This document shows, one piece after another, positions 8,757-17,896 of a stretch of 64,000 nt of DNA (within the stretch, counting starts at the first letter, position 1; every line of letters starts with the position of its first letter). The stretch is from assembly GCA_965230015.1 (NCBI GenBank), contig CBDDKF010000003.1:1-64000 (forward strand), written 5' to 3'. Origin of the DNA: JABSQH01 sp965230015. Lineage in GTDB: Bacteria > Actinomycetota > Acidimicrobiia > Acidimicrobiales > Ilumatobacteraceae. Under the pieces are notes generated by a model. The model worked only from the letters and a program-made list of their open reading frames with translations, ran no database searches and had not been told where the DNA came from. A program made the position numbers and the translations under genes.

Positions 8757-9092
8757 ATGAACAACGTCAGCCTCATCGGTCGCCTCGGCCGGGACCCCGA
8801 AGCCCGCTTCACCACCACCGGCAAGCAGGTCACCACCTTCTCGATCGCCTGCGACAACCCCTACCGCCGGGACCAGGACCCCGACTGGGTCAACGTCGAA
8901 GCCTGGGGCAAGACCGCCGAGTTGGTCGCCGAACACAAGACCAAGGGCGACCAGGTCGCCATCACCGGCCGGCTCACCTCGAGCAGCTGGGAAGACAACG
9001 ACGGCACCACCCGCCACCGGCTCTACGTCACCGCCGAACGAGTCGACTTCCTCCACACCCCACAAGCCACCAACGCAAAGGACCACAGCTGA
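8757..9092 (+). CDS. ssb: single-stranded DNA-binding protein
   Basis: A 111-residue OB-fold protein. MNNVSLIGRLGRDPEARFT at the N-terminus and VNVEAWGKTAELVAEH and ITGRL in the middle are canonical SSB signatures. The ATG at 8757 follows AGGAG at good spacing, although the frame is open far upstream. It is short for a chromosomal SSB (usually 150-180 residues) and lacks the Gly/Pro-rich linker and the acidic C-terminal tip that recruits repair proteins, ending in TNAKDHS. Such short SSBs are typical of plasmids and conjugative elements, where they coat single strands during transfer and replication. A hairpin terminator follows. Confidence 0.9.
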   Translation: MNNVSLIGRLGRDPEARFTTTGKQVTTFSIACDNPYRRDQDPDWVNVEAWGKTAELVAEHKTKGDQVAITGRLTSSSWEDNDGTTRHRLYVTAERVDFLHTPQATNAKDHS

Positions 9093-9103
9093 ACCATCTC
9101 CGA

Positions 9104-9144
9104 CCGGCTCCCGGCCCGCCACCCCCCGACGGGCCGGGACCGGC
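9104..9144 (+). terminator. hairpin terminator after ssb
   Basis: CCCGGCCCG (9110-9118) pairs with CGGGCCGGG (9130-9138), and flanking CCGG (9104-9107) can extend the stem with GACCGG after it. The loop is 11 nt. It starts 12 nt after the ssb stop codon. There is no long U-tract. Confidence 0.5.
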
Positions 9145-9168
9145 ATTGGAGAATCAGCGACACAGATC

Positions 9169-9363
9169 ATGTACCGGACACCAGACATCGGAAACGTCGT
9201 CACAGCGTTCGTTGCTGGCACCTACGTCACCGGCACCGTCATAGCGATCACACCGCACAAGTTCTTGGACTTCGACCACTACCGCATCCGGACCGACAAC
9301 GGATCAACGACGGTGTACCTCGACGAGATCCGCTCACCGTTGGAGCCAGCACTGGCCCGGTGA
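9169..9363 (+). CDS. small hypothetical protein (64 aa)
   Basis: ATG 9169, 64 residues. The sequence is beta-rich (VTAFVAGTYVTGTVIAITP, then STTVYLDEIRSPLEP), suggesting a small barrel such as an SH3-like fold, but no family was recognised. It lies between ssb and another small frame in the same orientation, 6 nt apart, and probably belongs to the element's cargo operon. Confidence 0.5.
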   Translation: MYRTPDIGNVVTAFVAGTYVTGTVIAITPHKFLDFDHYRIRTDNGSTTVYLDEIRSPLEPALAR

Positions 9364-9369
9364 CCGCAA

Positions 9370-9663
9370 GTGGACTCCGCACCGTCCGTGCGATTCCGGC
9401 TCGAGGTCATCCAGATCGACGGTCCACGCCGCGGCATCGGAATGGACAACGTCGACGAGGTCGAAGCACTCGCTGAGCAGTGGGCGGCCAGCGGCCCGAA
9501 CCCGGTCATCATTATCGCCTCGGGACCGAACCCCGATTCGTTCTCGATGCGCACGTTCCGTTCCCGCAACGACCAAGTGACGCGCAGGGCGTGGCGAACC
9601 TGGATCAACACCCGCTTCGTCGGCGACCTCGACGAACCCCTCAGCGCCGATCCGATCCACTGA
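9370..9663 (+). CDS. small hypothetical protein (97 aa)
   Basis: GTG 9370, 97 residues, 6 nt after the preceding gene. It contains a possible alpha/beta unit (VDEVEALAEQWAASGPNPVIIIASG). The start is uncertain; ATG 9442 is an alternative. No family recognised. Orientation and spacing argue for co-transcription with the 64-residue gene upstream. Confidence 0.45.
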   Translation: MDSAPSVRFRLEVIQIDGPRRGIGMDNVDEVEALAEQWAASGPNPVIIIASGPNPDSFSMRTFRSRNDQVTRRAWRTWINTRFVGDLDEPLSADPIH

Positions 9664-9684
9664 CCGCCACGGTCCCCGCCCAGC

Positions 9685-9906
9685 TCAACGCGACGGTCGC
9701 CCGACACGACCGTTCGGATGACCAAGGATCTGACCGACCCGTGCCTGGGTCAGTCCCGCACGTTGCGCGAGATGCCCGATCGACTCACCCGACGCATACG
9801 CCGCGAGCAAAGCGGCGTCGCGTCGTCGCCGAGCGATCTCCAAAGCGGCCGTCGCGGCAGCCACGTCTTGTGTCGCCGCGTCGAGCTCGTCCAATTCGAC
9901 CGTCAT
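9685..9906 (-). CDS. small HTH-like protein
   Basis: 73 residues on the minus strand. An N-terminal Ala/Glu/Arg coiled segment (AATQDVAAATAALEIARRRR) leads to a sequence with the spacing of a sigma-70 region 4 or resolvase-type helix-turn-helix: YASGESIGHLAQRAGLTQARVGQIL. It could be a small DNA-binding regulator or an antitoxin. The same layout (coiled helix then HTH) is seen in the antitoxin-like protein at 46532-46804, although the two are not clearly homologous. The ISL3 element at 9974 lies just upstream of its start. Confidence 0.55.
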   Translation of the reverse strand: MTVELDELDAATQDVAAATAALEIARRRRDAALLAAYASGESIGHLAQRAGLTQARVGQILGHPNGRVGRPSR

Positions 9907-9973
9907 CGCCGACGGACGCTAATCCAAGCGCGCTTGTATTTCTGGTTCGGGATACGTACCGTGAGAAATATGT

Positions 9974-11383
9974 CGCTCTTCTGTCGTGTCCGTGGGTGAG
10001 TTGAGGGCCTATCCGCGGGTGCACCCCGCCTGATTCCTAGGTTTCGCGCTGTCGAAGGCTCGAAACGAACAGGAAGGCAGACGGGGTGCTGAACACCAAG
10101 GTATGGGAGCGGGCGTGCGGGTTGGCGCGCACGGTCGTGGAGGGGGTCCGCGTCGATGACACCGACGGCTCGATCGTGGTGTCGGTGCGCCCCAACGCCA
10201 AGGCTCGAAGCCGCTGTGGCCGCTGTCATCGTCGAGCGCCTCGATACGACCACGGCGACGGTCGCCGCCGGTGGCGGGCATTGGATGCGGGCACGACGAA
10301 GGTGTTCATCGAGGCCGACGCGCCACGGGTTCGCTGTCGCACGCACGGTCCGACGGTGGTGGCGGTGCCGTGGGCTCGTCATGGTGTCGGCCACACCCGC
10401 GACTTCGACGACCTGGCGGCGTGGCTGGCGGTGCGCACCTCGAAGTCTGCGACGTGTGAGTTGTTGCGGGTGGCGTGGCGCACCGTTGGTGCGATCGTCA
10501 CCCGAGTCAACAATGACGTCGAGCAACGTGTCGATCGGCTCGCAGGGTTGTGCCGGATCGGGATCGATGAGATCTCATACAAACGCGGGCACCGCTACCT
10601 GATCGTCGTGGTCGATCACGACACCGGGCATCTGGTGTGGGCCGGCCCGGGTCGCACCGACGCCGACTTGGAGGTGTTCTTCGATGAGCTCGGCGACGAA
10701 CGCGCCGCCGAGTTGACCCACGTATCGGCTGATATGGCGGGCTGGATCGCCCGGGTCGTCGCGAAACGCGCCCCGAATGCGCAGCGGTGTGCGGATCCGT
10801 TCCATGTCGTCGCGTGGGCGATCGAAGCGCTCGATGTCGAACGCCGCCGAGCCTGGAACCAGGCATCCGGGCGCAGCAAGATCCCCAACACCACCTCCCA
10901 GCGGGGACGAGCGACAGGCACGTCGCTCGGCATCGCACGAGCGCGCTACGCGCTCTGGAAGAACCCCGGTGATCTCACCGAGAACCAGCGCGCCCAGCTC
11001 GACTGGATCGCCAAGATCGACCCCCGACTCCACCGCGCCTACCTGCTCAAAGAAGGACTGCGCTTCGTTTTCGCCGCCAAGGGCGACGCCGGCAAACACG
11101 CCCTCGACCGGTGGCTGTCATGGGCCCGGCGGTCGCGCATGCCGGCCTTCGTCGACCTCGCTCGCAAGATCGTGAAACACCGCGAGGCGATCGATCACGC
11201 CCTCGACTCGCGGCTGTCCAATGCACTGATCGAGTCCACCAACACCAAGATCCGACTCCTCACCCGGATCGCGTTCGGCTTCCACGGACCCGAACCCCTC
11301 ATCGCCCTCGCACTGCTCGCGCTCGGCAGCCACCCGCCTGCCCTACCAGGCCGAACCTGACCCACAGATCCAGCAGAAGAGCG
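9974..11383 (+). mobile_element. ISL3-family insertion sequence, copy 1 (1410 bp)
   Basis: The ends read CGCTCTTCTG inward on both sides (9974 onward; 11383 backward), with a second matching block GTGGGT further in. The 8-bp target AAATATGT is duplicated exactly at 9966-9973 and 11384-11391. One transposase gene is carried. Two further copies with identical transposase sequence lie at 45047-46456 (inverted) and 52625-54034. All three have intact ends and target duplications, which indicates recent activity. Confidence 0.95.
10086..11360 (+). CDS. ISL3-family transposase (copy 1)
   Basis: 424 residues from GTG 10086, the normal length for the family. The N-terminus has the ISL3 zinc-binding region (RSRCGRCHRRAPRYDHGDG, then VRCRTHGPTVVAVPWARHG). 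The DDE-type core shows GIDEISYKRGHRYLIVVVD near residues 158-176, VSADMAGWIARVV near 215 and LIESTNTKIRLLTRIAFGF near 380-398. It acts on the CGCTCTTCTG ends. The sequence is identical to the copies at 45070 and 52737, so no copy has decayed. Confidence 0.95.
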   Translation: MLNTKVWERACGLARTVVEGVRVDDTDGSIVVSVRPNAKARSRCGRCHRRAPRYDHGDGRRRWRALDAGTTKVFIEADAPRVRCRTHGPTVVAVPWARHGVGHTRDFDDLAAWLAVRTSKSATCELLRVAWRTVGAIVTRVNNDVEQRVDRLAGLCRIGIDEISYKRGHRYLIVVVDHDTGHLVWAGPGRTDADLEVFFDELGDERAAELTHVSADMAGWIARVVAKRAPNAQRCADPFHVVAWAIEALDVERRRAWNQASGRSKIPNTTSQRGRATGTSLGIARARYALWKNPGDLTENQRAQLDWIAKIDPRLHRAYLLKEGLRFVFAAKGDAGKHALDRWLSWARRSRMPAFVDLARKIVKHREAIDHALDSRLSNALIESTNTKIRLLTRIAFGFHGPEPLIALALLALGSHPPALPGRT

Positions 11384-11410
11384 AAATATGTGCACTTCGC
11401 GGATCTCGGT

Positions 11411-11424
11411 GACCCCTATAGGTC
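11411..11424. promoter_or_regulatory. palindromic site C, GACCCCTATAGGTC
   Basis: The perfect 8-bp palindrome CCTATAGG (11415-11422) is flanked by GAC and TC, and its wider context matches site B at 8130-8155. It lies 44 nt upstream of ATG 11468 and next to the ISL3 copy. It is probably an operator or promoter feature for the 11468 and methyltransferase-helicase genes. Confidence 0.4.
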
Positions 11425-11467
11425 ATGAGAACCGACCATCACAGCGAACGAACGGGGGAGTGCTGTC

Positions 11468-11947
11468 ATGACCTCACCAAGCTCCAAGGGCACACGACGT
11501 GACCACGGCCGCAACCGGTACTGTCGGGCGCGCTCGGTGAAGGCGGCGACCTCGTGCCGGACGCAGATGCCAATGAGCAACTATCACTATTCGACACCGG
11601 ACCCGATCCCGACCCGGACGTTGGCGGACATGATCGTGTTCTACGGCTCACCGGAGATGCGCGCCGAGATCCTGATCGACGAGGATCTGCTGGAGACGCT
11701 GGTGGGGGAGTGTCAGACGATGATCGCGCTGTGGTCGCCGACGTCGACGTGGGAACGGGACCTGGTGTCGCACGGCCGGCACCTGCAGTGGCTGATCTGG
11801 CAGATCACCAACAACCGCGACGAGTCGATGGTCGAGCTGTACTGCGACCCCGACCGAGTCGTGGAGCCGTGGAAGATCGAGATCGAGACGCTGCCGGACT
11901 ACCGCACGCAGCTGCCAGCTCCGATCCTCCAGCCCGGCGCCGAGTAA
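11468..11947 (+). CDS. uncharacterised protein (159 aa) overlapping the methyltransferase-helicase N-terminus
   Basis: ATG 11468 follows a GGGGGAG ribosome-binding site at good spacing. From about residue 50 the sequence is clearly protein-like: LADMIVFYGSPEMRAEIL, LETLVGECQTMIALWSP, LQWLIWQITNN, ending LPAPILQPGAE. The first 45 residues are Arg-rich and less convincing. In the +1 frame the DNA at 11554-11600 encodes a very protein-like stretch (ANEQLSLFDTG) typical of the start of helicase-methyltransferase proteins, so an insertion or frameshift may have shaped this junction. No family recognised. It precedes the big gene and probably shares its transcript. Confidence 0.55.
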   Translation: MTSPSSKGTRRDHGRNRYCRARSVKAATSCRTQMPMSNYHYSTPDPIPTRTLADMIVFYGSPEMRAEILIDEDLLETLVGECQTMIALWSPTSTWERDLVSHGRHLQWLIWQITNNRDESMVELYCDPDRVVEPWKIEIETLPDYRTQLPAPILQPGAE

Positions 11948-14900
11948 GTCGCGCGCAACGCGCCGTCGCCGCGGCAGAACTCGCCGCCCGCCTCGAGCCC
12001 GGCGTCTCGCTGACACCAGCGGAACGAACGACGCTCGCGGACTGGTCGAGCCTGGCGCAATGGGTCGGCACTCCGAAAGGCGCCAAGGCCGCCGCAGCGA
12101 TCGAGCGAGTGTGGCCCGGCTACACCGACATCGCCGCCGGATCAATCCTCAACGCCTACTACACCAACCCACGCGTGGTGGACACAGTGTGGGACTGGCT
12201 CGTCGACCACGGTGTCGTCGACGGGCACGGGTTCGAGCCGGGCTGCGGCAACGGAACCTGGATGACCGCCGCACCAGGCAGCGTGACGATCGACGGGGTC
12301 GACATCGACCCGGTCAGCGCCCGGGTCGCCGGCCTGATGAGTGGTCAGCACACCGAGGTGGCGCGCATCGAAGACTGGAACGTGGCACGGTCGTCACACC
12401 CCGACCGTGGGGGCTACGACTTCGCCGTCGGCAACGTGCCGTTCTCGGCGAACCGGCCGGGGCGCAACAACCCCCAGCGCGACAACCTGCACAACCTCGC
12501 CGTCCTGCGCAGCGTCGAGATGCTCCGCCCCGGTGGCATCGCAGCACTGATCACGTCGCGCTACGCCCTCGATGCGAACCGCTCCGCCGACTGGCGGCGA
12601 CGACTGCATGACCAGGTCGACCTGGTCGCCGCGTTCCGGCTGCCATCGGGAACACACCGCGACGCCGGCACCGACGTCGTCACCGACCTGCTGATCCTGC
12701 GTCGTCCACTGCCCGACGAGCAGCGACCCGTACCGGATTGGCTCGACGTCGCCACGTTCGACGTCGACGGCACCACCTACACGCACAACGCGCACTTCGC
12801 CGCGCACCCCAACCGCGTCCTCGGCGACTACGAGGCCGGGGGAGCCTGGTCAGAAACGAACTTCAGCGTCATCGGCGACCGGCCGGCCGACGAGCTCCTC
12901 GCCGAGCAGCTTGGCGCGCTCCACGAGTCCGGCGTAGACGTCGTCGCCTACCAGCCGCACGGACACGCACCCGCGATGGCGGCCGCACCAGCGACCACCG
13001 CAACGGGGCGGGCGTTGCCCGCCGGGTCCATCGTGGTCGACCCGGCGTCGAGCACCGGGTTCTCGGTCGATGGCGCCGAACACAAGGTGCCCAAGAGCCA
13101 GCGCGCCCAACTCGGCGAACTGTGCAACATGCGTGACGCCGTCCTTGCCTATCTCGACGACCCGAGCGAAGACGGCCGAGCCGAACTTGGTGAGTTGTAC
13201 CGCCGCTGGCGAGACAGCCATCAGCCGCTTAACGACTACACGACCGTCTACAACGCCAAGACCGACAAGACGACTCGGAAGTTCCCTGCGTTCGGCGGCT
13301 TCCGCAAGGACCCGTCGTGGTGGAACGTCGCCGCGCTCGAGACCTACGACGACGACACCGCAACCGCGTCGCCGGCGCCGATGCTGCAACGCGACACGAT
13401 CGCCGCCACCGTCGCCACCTGGCCCGCCAGCGCCGAGACGCTGACGCAGGCGGTGGCCAACTCGATGGCCCGCTACCACCACGTCGACCCCGACTACATC
13501 GCCACTCAACTCGAACTGACCATCGAGGAGACCGCAACGGCGTTGACCACGGTCGCCTACGACGACCCCACAACAGGTGAGTGGGAACTCAAGGCCCAGT
13601 ACCTATCGGGCGACGTCGTCGGCAAGCTCGACGCCGCCCGTGCAGCAGCGGCCGACGACCCCGAGCGATACGCACGCAATGTCGAGGCGCTGACCTACGC
13701 GCTGCCAACACCACTCACGTCGGCAGAGATCCACCCGGAATTGGGCGTTACCTGGCTCAGCGCCGAAGACATGACTCAGTTCCTCCACGATCACATCGGA
13801 TCCGAGTACGGCGAGATCCTCTATCACCCGCCGACCGGCAAGTGGTCCTTCGAGGGGTACTGCCCCGGTGGCTCGGCCGAGTTCCGAACGTCTCGCAAGT
13901 CGATGGTCGAGCAGATCGTCGCCGGCTGCAACGCCAAACCCGTGACGGTCACCAAGAAGATCGACCACGGCGACTCTGAGATCACCGTGGTCGACGCCGA
14001 AGCCACCGCCCAAGAGCAGCTGTGCCGCGACAACATCAACGAAGCGCTCGTCGCGTGGTGCTGGGCAGACCCCGAACGAGCCGAACGTCTCACGGCTCGC
14101 TACAACCACACCTTCAACCGCTACCGGCCCGTCGAGGTGGACGGCTCACACCTCACGCTGCCGGGCCTCGCATCCGACTTCAACCCGCGCCCCCATCAGA
14201 AAGACGTCGTGTGGCGGATCCTCACCGCCGCCGACAGCGGCACCCTCATGGCCCACGGCGTCGGCGCCGGCAAGACCGCCGCAATGGTGATCGCCGCCGA
14301 AGAAGCCCGACGCAGCGGCCGAGTCCCGGGCACGACGATGTTCGCTGTTCCGCGCAACATGGTCGAGCAATTCGCCCGCGACTACCTACGGCTGTACCCG
14401 CGGGCACGAATCATCACCCCACAGAAACGCAACGCATCCCAGACCGTCAAAGAGATGGTCGCCGACTTCGCGGCGCGCGTGCTGACCGGCGACTTCGACG
14501 CCGCGATCTGCTCGCACGAAGCGTTCGTGTCGATCCCGCTCACCCCCGACGCGCAAGCCGAAGCGATCCGCCGGCGGCTCGGCGACTTCGACAACGTCGA
14601 CGTCGACATGACCGCGTCGCGGCGAGAGCAACGACGGATCCAGAACATGATCGCCAAGTTCACCGCCAAGCTCGAGTCGCTCGCCGACGCCGCCGAAGAC
14701 CCCAACGCGAGCTACTTCGATCGGCTCCCGGTCGGGATGGTGTTCGTCGACGAAGCGCACCTCGCCAAGAACATCGCGCTGATGTCAGAACGCGCCGGAC
14801 TACCGATGCCGGAGCCATCACAGCGCGCCGAAGGCATCCTCGCTCGCGCCGACCTGGTACGCGAGCGCCACGGCGACGGCGCCGTCGTCATGGCCACCGC

Positions 14901-17091
14901 CACACCAGTCACCAACAGCCCCGCCGAGATGTGGGTGTTCGCCCGGCTCGTCTCACCCAACGCGCTCGACAAGGCAGATATCGAGCACTTCGACGCGTTC
15001 GCTGCGAACTTCTTGTCGCCCGTCGAGACCGTCGAGCACACCGCCGACCAGAAACTCAAGATGGTCACCCGGCTCGCTGACTATCGGAACTTCCCCGACC
15101 TGGCGCGCATGTTCCGATCCTTCGCCGACGTCCGCCAAACCGACCAGCTCGGCTTCGACCTGCCAGCCGTCGCCGGGGGACAAGCAACCGTGCATCTGGC
15201 ACCGCCGACCGATCAACAACTCACCGTCACAGACTGGGCAACCGAACGCGTCGGCGGACAACACATCAACCTCCCGGACGACGTCCGCGACCCGATCGTC
15301 GCCATCCTCTCGGCCACCCGCGCAGCGTCGCTGCACCCGGCAACGATCTCCGATGAGATCACCGCCCGATGGGCGACGATCAGCCACCCCAACCTGTCGT
15401 TCACCTGGGACGAACCCAACCCCAAGCTGGCCACCGCCGCCGACAAGATCACCGAGATCTACCAGCGCACCGCCGACCAGACGTACCCCGACTCGACACG
15501 AACCGGCGCCGCCCAGGCGGTGTTCTGTGACCAAGGGGTGCCCAAACCCGGCACCGAGCACTCCGTCTACCAAGTGCTCACCGACCTGCTCGTCGACCGC
15601 GGCGTCGACCGCGACGACATTGTGTGGGTCCACGACTGGAAACCCGACCTGCGGCAACCCCTGTGGGACGACGTCCGCAACGGCAACAAACGCATCGTCA
15701 TCGGCTCCACCGCGCAAATGGGCGTCGGCGTCAACATCCAAACCCGGCTCTACGCCGCGCACGAACTCACCGCCCCGTACCGGCCCGACTGGCTGACACA
15801 AGCCGAAGGCCGCATGATCCGCCAAGGCAACAGCCACGACACCGTCGAGCTGCACCGCTACGTCACCGAACGCACCGCTGACGCATCCGCGTGGCAGATC
15901 CTCGAACGCAAAGCCCGATTCATCACCACCGCCATGTCGCACCCCGACGACATGACCCGCGACCTACGCGACGAATCGGTCCGCTCGACCGCCGAGGAAT
16001 ACGCCGAGATCTCCGCGCTCGCCACCGGCGACCAACGCCACATCGAGCTCGCCACCATGACCGGCACCGTCGACCGCCTCGAGCGCGCTTCGCGAGCGCA
16101 CGCCGCCGCCCGCACCGCTCAAGCCGGAACGATCCGCCACGGCACCACCCGCATCGAGCGACTCACCGAGCAGATCGCCGCCATCGAAGCGCTCACACCG
16201 GCCAACGAGGTCGACGCCACCACCATCGGACAACAGATCCTCGACATCCCACGCGGCGAATCCCGCGTGACGCTCGCCGGCGTCACCTACATCGCGCGGC
16301 GCGACTACGAAGGCATCCGACTGTCGATCCCCGACACCGGGATCGACAAGTGGATCGACCGTGACCGGCTGCAGCCCGCCGACGGCGGGCGCGGTCTCGG
16401 CACGGTCATCACCAACACCCACGAACACTTGCCCCAACGCATCGCAGACCGCCGCGCCAACATCGCCGACATGCGGCGCCAGCTCGACGCCGAAGCCGCC
16501 CGACCCGTCAGCGAACACTTCACCCGCCAAGGCGAACTCGACGCCGCCCGCGAACGCGTCGCCGAGCTGACCGCCGCGCTCAAACCGCGAGAACCTCGCC
16601 ACGTCGACGACACCGGCGCCACCGACGCCGATCCGGCTGCCGCCGGCGTCGGAGGTCATCCCGTCTACGGGGAACGCACACCAACCACCGCAGAGCGATA
16701 CCAATTCGCCGGCGCCTACCGACGCCACAACCCCGCGATCGAACCGCAATGGGGCAACCGGGCCAAAGGCGCTGCAGCGTGGGTCGCAGCGGTCAACGCC
16801 CTCGCCGTCGACCCGGCCAAGTTCCACCCGACGCGCACGCACCTCGTCGGCGCCTACCACGGCGTCGTGCTCGCCGTTCGCACCGACGGCAACGACATGC
16901 ACCTCGCGCCCAATGGCCACCACGAACTGTTCAGCACCCTCACCGTGCCTGTCGGCAGCCTCGACGAGACGACCATCACCGACTGGCTCGCCGAACACAA
17001 GCAACGAGCAACCACCGAACTGGCCGAGCTCAACGCTCCGAGCAACCCGACACCACACGCCGAACCGCCACGACCCGGAGCCGAACGATGA
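11869..17091 (+). CDS. N6-adenine methyltransferase fused to SF2/SNF2-type helicase (DarB-like)
   Basis: About 1740 residues from GTG 11869; a GTG at 11554 in the same frame is possible but would overlap the 159-aa gene almost completely. The N-terminal methyltransferase shows FEPGCGNGTW (AdoMet motif I) and VGNVPFSANRPG (motif IV, NVPF replacing NPPF). After a long middle region the helicase begins near nt 14190: HGVGAGKTAAMVI (Walker A), VFVDEAHLAKN (DEAH), then MATATPVTNSP and a C-terminal lobe with GSTAQMGVGVNIQTRL and AEGRMIRQGNS. A coiled C-terminus follows. This fusion is known in phage and conjugative-element antirestriction proteins such as P1 DarB. It probably protects or remodels incoming element DNA. 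It overlaps the HNH gene by 4 nt. Confidence 0.85.
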   Translation: MEDRDRDAAGLPHAAASSDPPARRRVSRAQRAVAAAELAARLEPGVSLTPAERTTLADWSSLAQWVGTPKGAKAAAAIERVWPGYTDIAAGSILNAYYTNPRVVDTVWDWLVDHGVVDGHGFEPGCGNGTWMTAAPGSVTIDGVDIDPVSARVAGLMSGQHTEVARIEDWNVARSSHPDRGGYDFAVGNVPFSANRPGRNNPQRDNLHNLAVLRSVEMLRPGGIAALITSRYALDANRSADWRRRLHDQVDLVAAFRLPSGTHRDAGTDVVTDLLILRRPLPDEQRPVPDWLDVATFDVDGTTYTHNAHFAAHPNRVLGDYEAGGAWSETNFSVIGDRPADELLAEQLGALHESGVDVVAYQPHGHAPAMAAAPATTATGRALPAGSIVVDPASSTGFSVDGAEHKVPKSQRAQLGELCNMRDAVLAYLDDPSEDGRAELGELYRRWRDSHQPLNDYTTVYNAKTDKTTRKFPAFGGFRKDPSWWNVAALETYDDDTATASPAPMLQRDTIAATVATWPASAETLTQAVANSMARYHHVDPDYIATQLELTIEETATALTTVAYDDPTTGEWELKAQYLSGDVVGKLDAARAAAADDPERYARNVEALTYALPTPLTSAEIHPELGVTWLSAEDMTQFLHDHIGSEYGEILYHPPTGKWSFEGYCPGGSAEFRTSRKSMVEQIVAGCNAKPVTVTKKIDHGDSEITVVDAEATAQEQLCRDNINEALVAWCWADPERAERLTARYNHTFNRYRPVEVDGSHLTLPGLASDFNPRPHQKDVVWRILTAADSGTLMAHGVGAGKTAAMVIAAEEARRSGRVPGTTMFAVPRNMVEQFARDYLRLYPRARIITPQKRNASQTVKEMVADFAARVLTGDFDAAICSHEAFVSIPLTPDAQAEAIRRRLGDFDNVDVDMTASRREQRRIQNMIAKFTAKLESLADAAEDPNASYFDRLPVGMVFVDEAHLAKNIALMSERAGLPMPEPSQRAEGILARADLVRERHGDGAVVMATATPVTNSPAEMWVFARLVSPNALDKADIEHFDAFAANFLSPVETVEHTADQKLKMVTRLADYRNFPDLARMFRSFADVRQTDQLGFDLPAVAGGQATVHLAPPTDQQLTVTDWATERVGGQHINLPDDVRDPIVAILSATRAASLHPATISDEITARWATISHPNLSFTWDEPNPKLATAADKITEIYQRTADQTYPDSTRTGAAQAVFCDQGVPKPGTEHSVYQVLTDLLVDRGVDRDDIVWVHDWKPDLRQPLWDDVRNGNKRIVIGSTAQMGVGVNIQTRLYAAHELTAPYRPDWLTQAEGRMIRQGNSHDTVELHRYVTERTADASAWQILERKARFITTAMSHPDDMTRDLRDESVRSTAEEYAEISALATGDQRHIELATMTGTVDRLERASRAHAAARTAQAGTIRHGTTRIERLTEQIAAIEALTPANEVDATTIGQQILDIPRGESRVTLAGVTYIARRDYEGIRLSIPDTGIDKWIDRDRLQPADGGRGLGTVITNTHEHLPQRIADRRANIADMRRQLDAEAARPVSEHFTRQGELDAARERVAELTAALKPREPRHVDDTGATDADPAAAGVGGHPVYGERTPTTAERYQFAGAYRRHNPAIEPQWGNRAKGAAAWVAAVNALAVDPAKFHPTRTHLVGAYHGVVLAVRTDGNDMHLAPNGHHELFSTLTVPVGSLDETTITDWLAEHKQRATTELAELNAPSNPTPHAEPPRPGAER

Positions 17092-17642
17092 GCACGCTCA
17101 CCGTCCCGATCCCGGCGATCGACCTGTCACACCCGATCCGTACCGTCGGTGTCGTCATGGCAGGACTCCACGATGCGCACGGCAACCCGATCGCCGACCA
17201 CCTCTGGATCCACGACCCCGCCAACCGCCGCCACTTCGCCGCCAACCTGTTCACCGGCACCGACGACGAATGCTGGATCTTCATCGGCGGCATCGAACCC
17301 GTCGGCGGTTACGGCCGATGGCGGCCACCGCGCAGCGAACCCGTCGCCGCGCACCGCTGGTCCTACCTCGCGCACCACGGACCCACCAACGAACCCGTCA
17401 TCCGCCACCGCTGCGACGTCCGCTGTTGCGCCAACCCCCACCACCTCATCGCCGGTACCCAAGCCGACAACATCCGCGACACCGTCGAACGCGGAGCATG
17501 GCGCCCCGTCGCCCTGCCCATCTGGCCACAACGCGCCTACCGGCTCCGCAACGCCGCACGAAACGGCGACAGAGACGCCGTCAACCAGATCACCGCCCGC
17601 GCCGAGCAACTCGCACTCTTCACCTCCCAGGAGCAGACATGA
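17088..17642 (+). CDS. HNH endonuclease
   Basis: 184 residues from ATG 17088, overlapping the upstream stop (ATGA). The C-terminal half carries a complete HNH-type motif in homing-endonuclease style: DECWIFIGGIEPVGGYGR, AAHRWSYLAHHGP, VIRHRCDVRCCANPHHLI and GTQADNIRDTVERG. Asn, His and paired Cys positions for metal and structural binding are all present. HNH proteins of this type nick or cleave DNA. Coupling to the methyltransferase-helicase suggests it works in the same DNA-processing operon, or it may be a free-riding homing enzyme. No insertion-site evidence distinguishes these. Confidence 0.82.
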   Translation: MSTLTVPIPAIDLSHPIRTVGVVMAGLHDAHGNPIADHLWIHDPANRRHFAANLFTGTDDECWIFIGGIEPVGGYGRWRPPRSEPVAAHRWSYLAHHGPTNEPVIRHRCDVRCCANPHHLIAGTQADNIRDTVERGAWRPVALPIWPQRAYRLRNAARNGDRDAVNQITARAEQLALFTSQEQT

Positions 17643-17839
17643 TCGAGCGGCGACCCTGGAGCTGCCCACGATGCGGCCACTTCACCACCCGACCCCCCGA
17701 CGACGACCGCCCAACCCACCACTGTGACGTGGCCAACGCGACCGTCGCACTCGTCGCCTACACCACCTCAGAACAGCACGCCGAACTGCTCCGCAACGTC
17801 GCCACTGAGCACGCCAAATCCAGGCTGAACCCGGTCTGA
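17639..17839 (+). CDS. small zinc-ribbon-like protein (66 aa)
   Basis: ATG 17639 overlaps the HNH stop and follows AGGAG, so translation is coupled. The N-terminus has CPRCGHFTTRPPDDDRPTHHC, a C-x2-C and H-H-C arrangement fit for one zinc ion, followed by a helix. It may be a small nucleic-acid or protein adaptor; no family recognised. It closes the methyltransferase-helicase operon. Confidence 0.6.
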   Translation: MIERRPWSCPRCGHFTTRPPDDDRPTHHCDVANATVALVAYTTSEQHAELLRNVATEHAKSRLNPV

Positions 17840-17896
17840 AACCGAATTTTGCGAATCGCGAAACACCAGCTCAGAGCCCGCTCACGGCCACCGGTG

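Noticed and set aside
11195..11395. small open frames reading out of the ISL3 ends
   Set aside because: They recur identically at all three copies on the strand opposite to the transposase and have no start signals.
14953..17058. long minus-strand frames under the methyltransferase-helicase
   Set aside because: They lie antisense to helicase motifs (DEAH, QGNS region) and lack domains or starts.
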